A stretch of DNA of 51,133 nt from Streptomyces sp. NBC_01571 (lineage in GTDB: Bacteria > Actinomycetota > Actinomycetes > Streptomycetales > Streptomycetaceae). The notes under the pieces were generated by a model that was not told the origin of the DNA, searched no databases, and saw only the letters and a program-made list of their open reading frames with translations. Both the position numbers and the translations under genes were made by a program. This document shows positions 49,236 through 51,133 of the stretch, in pieces. Every line of letters starts with the position of its first letter. Within the stretch, counting starts at the first letter, position 1. The stretch is from the NCBI RefSeq assembly GCF_026339875.1, contig NZ_JAPEPZ010000007.1:1-51133 (forward strand). Reading direction: 5' to 3'.

Positions 49236-51072
49236 GACCCTGTTGCCCATTCGGGTTGTGGGCTGACAGCGGCTTGATTGTGCTGGCACGGTTGGTGCTG
49301 CGGCCGGTTCCTTCCTGATCCCCGGTCGCGGGGTGAGAGTGGTCGTGTCGTTGGAGCCGCGGTCGTGGCCGGAGCCGGATCCCGTGGTGACGCGGGCGGT
49401 CCGGGCGAAGAACTACGGACGCGCGGTGCCGTTGCCGGTGGCGGTGCGCGACCGGCTCGGGGAACTGTTCCCGGACGAGGAGTTCGCGGCTGCATTCGGC
49501 AAGACGGGGCCGGCGGGTTGGTCTCCGGGGCGCCTGGCGTTGGTGACGGTGTTCCAGATGGCGGAGAACTTGACGGACCGCCAGGCCGCTGAGGCGGTGC
49601 GTGACCGGCTCTCGTGGGCCTACGCGTTGGGGCTGGGGCTGGAAGACACCGGCTTCGACTTCACCGTGCTGTCCCAGTTCCGCACTCGGGTAGTTGAGCA
49701 CGGTCTGGAGGAGAAGGTCCTGGACCTGCTGCTGACCCGTCTGAAAGCGCAGGGTCTGGTCGGGGCCGGGGGCAAGCAGCGCACCGACTCCACCCGTATC
49801 GTCTCCGCGGTGCGGGACCTGAACCGCCTGGAGCTGGCGGGTGAGTCGGTACGCGCGGCAGTGGAGGCGTTGACGGTGGCGGCCCCGCACTGGGTCGCCG
49901 GCGTGCTGGACGTGCCCGGCTGGTCGCGTCGCTACGACACCCGCATCGACACCTGGCGCATGCCCTCCTCCGCCACCAAGCGCGACCAGCTCGCGCTGAC
50001 CTACGCCCGCGACGGCCTCGCCCTGCTCAGCTCCGTCTACGATCCGCGCTCCGAACCCTGGCTGCGCGAGCTGCCCGCGGTGCAGACCCTGCGCACCGTG
50101 CTGCTGCAGAACTACACCCGCACCACCGCGCAGAACGGACGCGAGGCGGTGGCCCGCCGCACCAGGACCGAGGAGGGCGGCGACGGGCTGCCGCCCGGCC
50201 ATCTGCGCATCGCTTCCCCTACGACCTCGACGCCCGCTGGTCCGCCAAGCGCGACACCTTCTGGAACGGGTTCAAGCTGCATGTGAGTGAGAGCTGCACG
50301 GATGCGCCCGAGAAGGAGCGCACCGCCCCGAACCTGATCACGAACGTGGCCACCACCGCCTCCACCGTCCCCGACACCAAGGCCCTGGACGGCATCCACC
50401 AGCAGCTTCAGCGCCGCGGCCTGCCTCCGGGCGAGCACTACCTCGACTCCGGCTACCCCAGCGCCGAACTGATCGTGAAGTCCCGCAAGACCTACGGCAT
50501 CACGCTGATCACCCCGGTTCTGCTCGACCAGTCCCGCCAGACCCGCGCCGCCCAGAGCTTCCAGGCCGACGCGTTCACCATCGACTGGAAGTACCAGCAG
50601 GTCACATGCCCCCAGGGACAGACCAGCTCCTCCTGGAGCCCGTGCACCCAGCACGGCCACCCGATGATCGTGGTCGCCTTCACCAAGCCGACCTGCGGCC
50701 CCTGCCCGGTCCGCGAGTTATGCACCACCAGCCGCCGGGGCTTCCGGCAGCTCACCTTGAACCCTCGCCCGCTGACCGAGGCCCTGCGCACCGCACGCGC
50801 CGAACAGGCCGACCGGGACTGGCAGGACGCATACGCCCTACGCGCCGGTGTCGAGGGCACCATGCGACAAGCGATCGCCGTCACCGACAGCCGCCGGGCC
50901 CGCTACCGCGGCCTGGCCAAGACCCACCTCGAGCACGTCCACAGCGCCGTCGCCCTCAACCTTATCCGCCTGAACGCCTGGTGGAACGGCAGGCCACTCG
51001 ACCGCCGCCACACCAGCCACCTCGCCCGACTCGAACTCAGCCTCGCCGCGTAACCGAATGGGCAACAGGGTC
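49236..51072 (+). mobile_element. IS1182-family insertion sequence, full length
   Basis: The ends are inverted repeats GACCCTGTTGCCCATTCGG (49236-49254; the right arm is the complement of 51052-51072 with one base less near the inner end). Size is 1837 bp. It holds a single transposase gene broken by a one-base frameshift. No convincing target duplication is seen. The first 258 bp are repeated at 4143-4400. Confidence 0.85.
49333..51053 (+). pseudogene. IS1182-family transposase with a -1 frameshift
   Basis: The first frame (49333-50220) has the family N-terminus (AENLTDRQAAEAVRDRLSWA, LSQFRTRVVEHGLEE) and the first catalytic Asp in RTDSTRI. At a run of four C (50216-50219) it must shift by -1 to continue as PYDLDARWSAKRDTFWNGFK. 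That frame carries the second Asp (YLDSGYPS) and the Glu (GVEGTMRQAI). Restoring one C gives one frame of about 573 residues. A TTA codon lies at 50718-50720. The heptamer at the shift is not a standard slippery site, so mutation or sequencing error is more likely than programmed shifting. Confidence 0.82.
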
Positions 51073-51102
51073 TCGATCCTTCCAAAAGATCGAGTCTCGA
51101 TC
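51071..51102. repeat. Short hairpin and direct repeat next to the IS right end
   Basis: CTCGATC (51072-51078) is inverted as GATCGAG (51088-51094), and GTCTCGATC occurs at 51070-51078 and again at 51094-51102. This may be a terminator or the palindromic target used by the element. The last 31 bases of the window show nothing. Confidence 0.5.
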
Positions 51103-51133
51103 AAACGCGGAACGGTTCAGTCCGGCCCGTCCT

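Noticed and set aside
50206..50225. Programmed -1 frameshift in the IS1182 transposase
   Set aside because: The heptamer around the C run is not a standard slippery sequence, and the family normally uses one frame.
1..51133. CRISPR arrays, tRNA or rRNA genes, telomere ends
   Set aside because: No regularly spaced repeats, cloverleaf-like sequence or rRNA segment was seen, and no telomeric palindrome cluster is within the window.

Overview
The window is GC-rich actinomycete DNA, almost certainly Streptomyces, and it reads as part of a linear plasmid or a plasmid-derived linear chromosome arm. Evidence: WhiB-like and Lsr2-like regulators, TTA leucine codons, a truncated linear-replicon terminal protein gene (tpg), the end of a helicase-associated gene of telomere-proximal type, a plasmid partition operon, an FtsK/TraB conjugation operon, and a replication initiator gene with DnaA boxes. 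The family calls rest on motifs and remembered homologues, not on database searches.

Layout. 1-4.4 kb: end of a helicase-associated-domain gene, a MITE-like remnant of an IS701-family element, an intact IS1380-family element (1862-3544), a broken tpg on the minus strand, and the first 258 bp of an IS1182-family element that ends abruptly at 4400. 4.4-12.1 kb: a translationally coupled operon (PEP-synthase-like kinase, class I glutamine amidotransferase, nucleotidyltransferase, divergent Mur ligase, Nudix), met tail to tail by a second MurC-type ligase. The first three families occur in the same order as the Campylobacter Cj1418-Cj1417-Cj1416 enzymes that make CDP-phosphoramidate. This is the best candidate here for an undescribed N-P bond pathway. 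12.1-14.5 kb: parA-parB with candidate centromere palindromes. 14.5-18.4 kb: a second coupled operon on the minus strand (histidine phosphatase, zinc-ribbon protein, aminoglycoside-phosphotransferase-fold kinase, nucleotidyltransferase), possibly metabolic and possibly linked to the first.

18.4-36.6 kb: the plasmid transfer and maintenance block, all on the minus strand and rich in 4-base overlaps. It holds two WhiB-like proteins, an Lsr2-type DNA-binding protein, HNH, ASCH and DUF6197-like proteins, an RRQRL-type zinc protein, the TraB/FtsK translocase (26880-29093), two paralogous helical proteins, several membrane proteins and a 684-residue coiled-coil membrane protein. Strong hairpin terminators punctuate it. 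A GntR/UTRA repressor gene at 36803 diverges from this block and has three operator-like repeats upstream. It leads a short plus-strand set (family 2 glycosyltransferase, P-loop kinase-like protein, XRE regulator).

39.7-44.0 kb: a gene-free origin-like region (iterons, a 12-bp inverted repeat, two DnaA boxes), then the replication initiator overlapping a DUF721/DciA-like helicase-loader gene. 44.0-49.2 kb: a Ser/Thr kinase fused to a DnaJ C-terminal segment, a CoiA-like nuclease, an unknown protein, and a gene cut by an insertion. 49.2-51.1 kb: a full-length IS1182-family element with a one-base frameshift. Its first 258 bp repeat the fragment at 4143-4400 in the same orientation, so direct repeats bracket about 45 kb.
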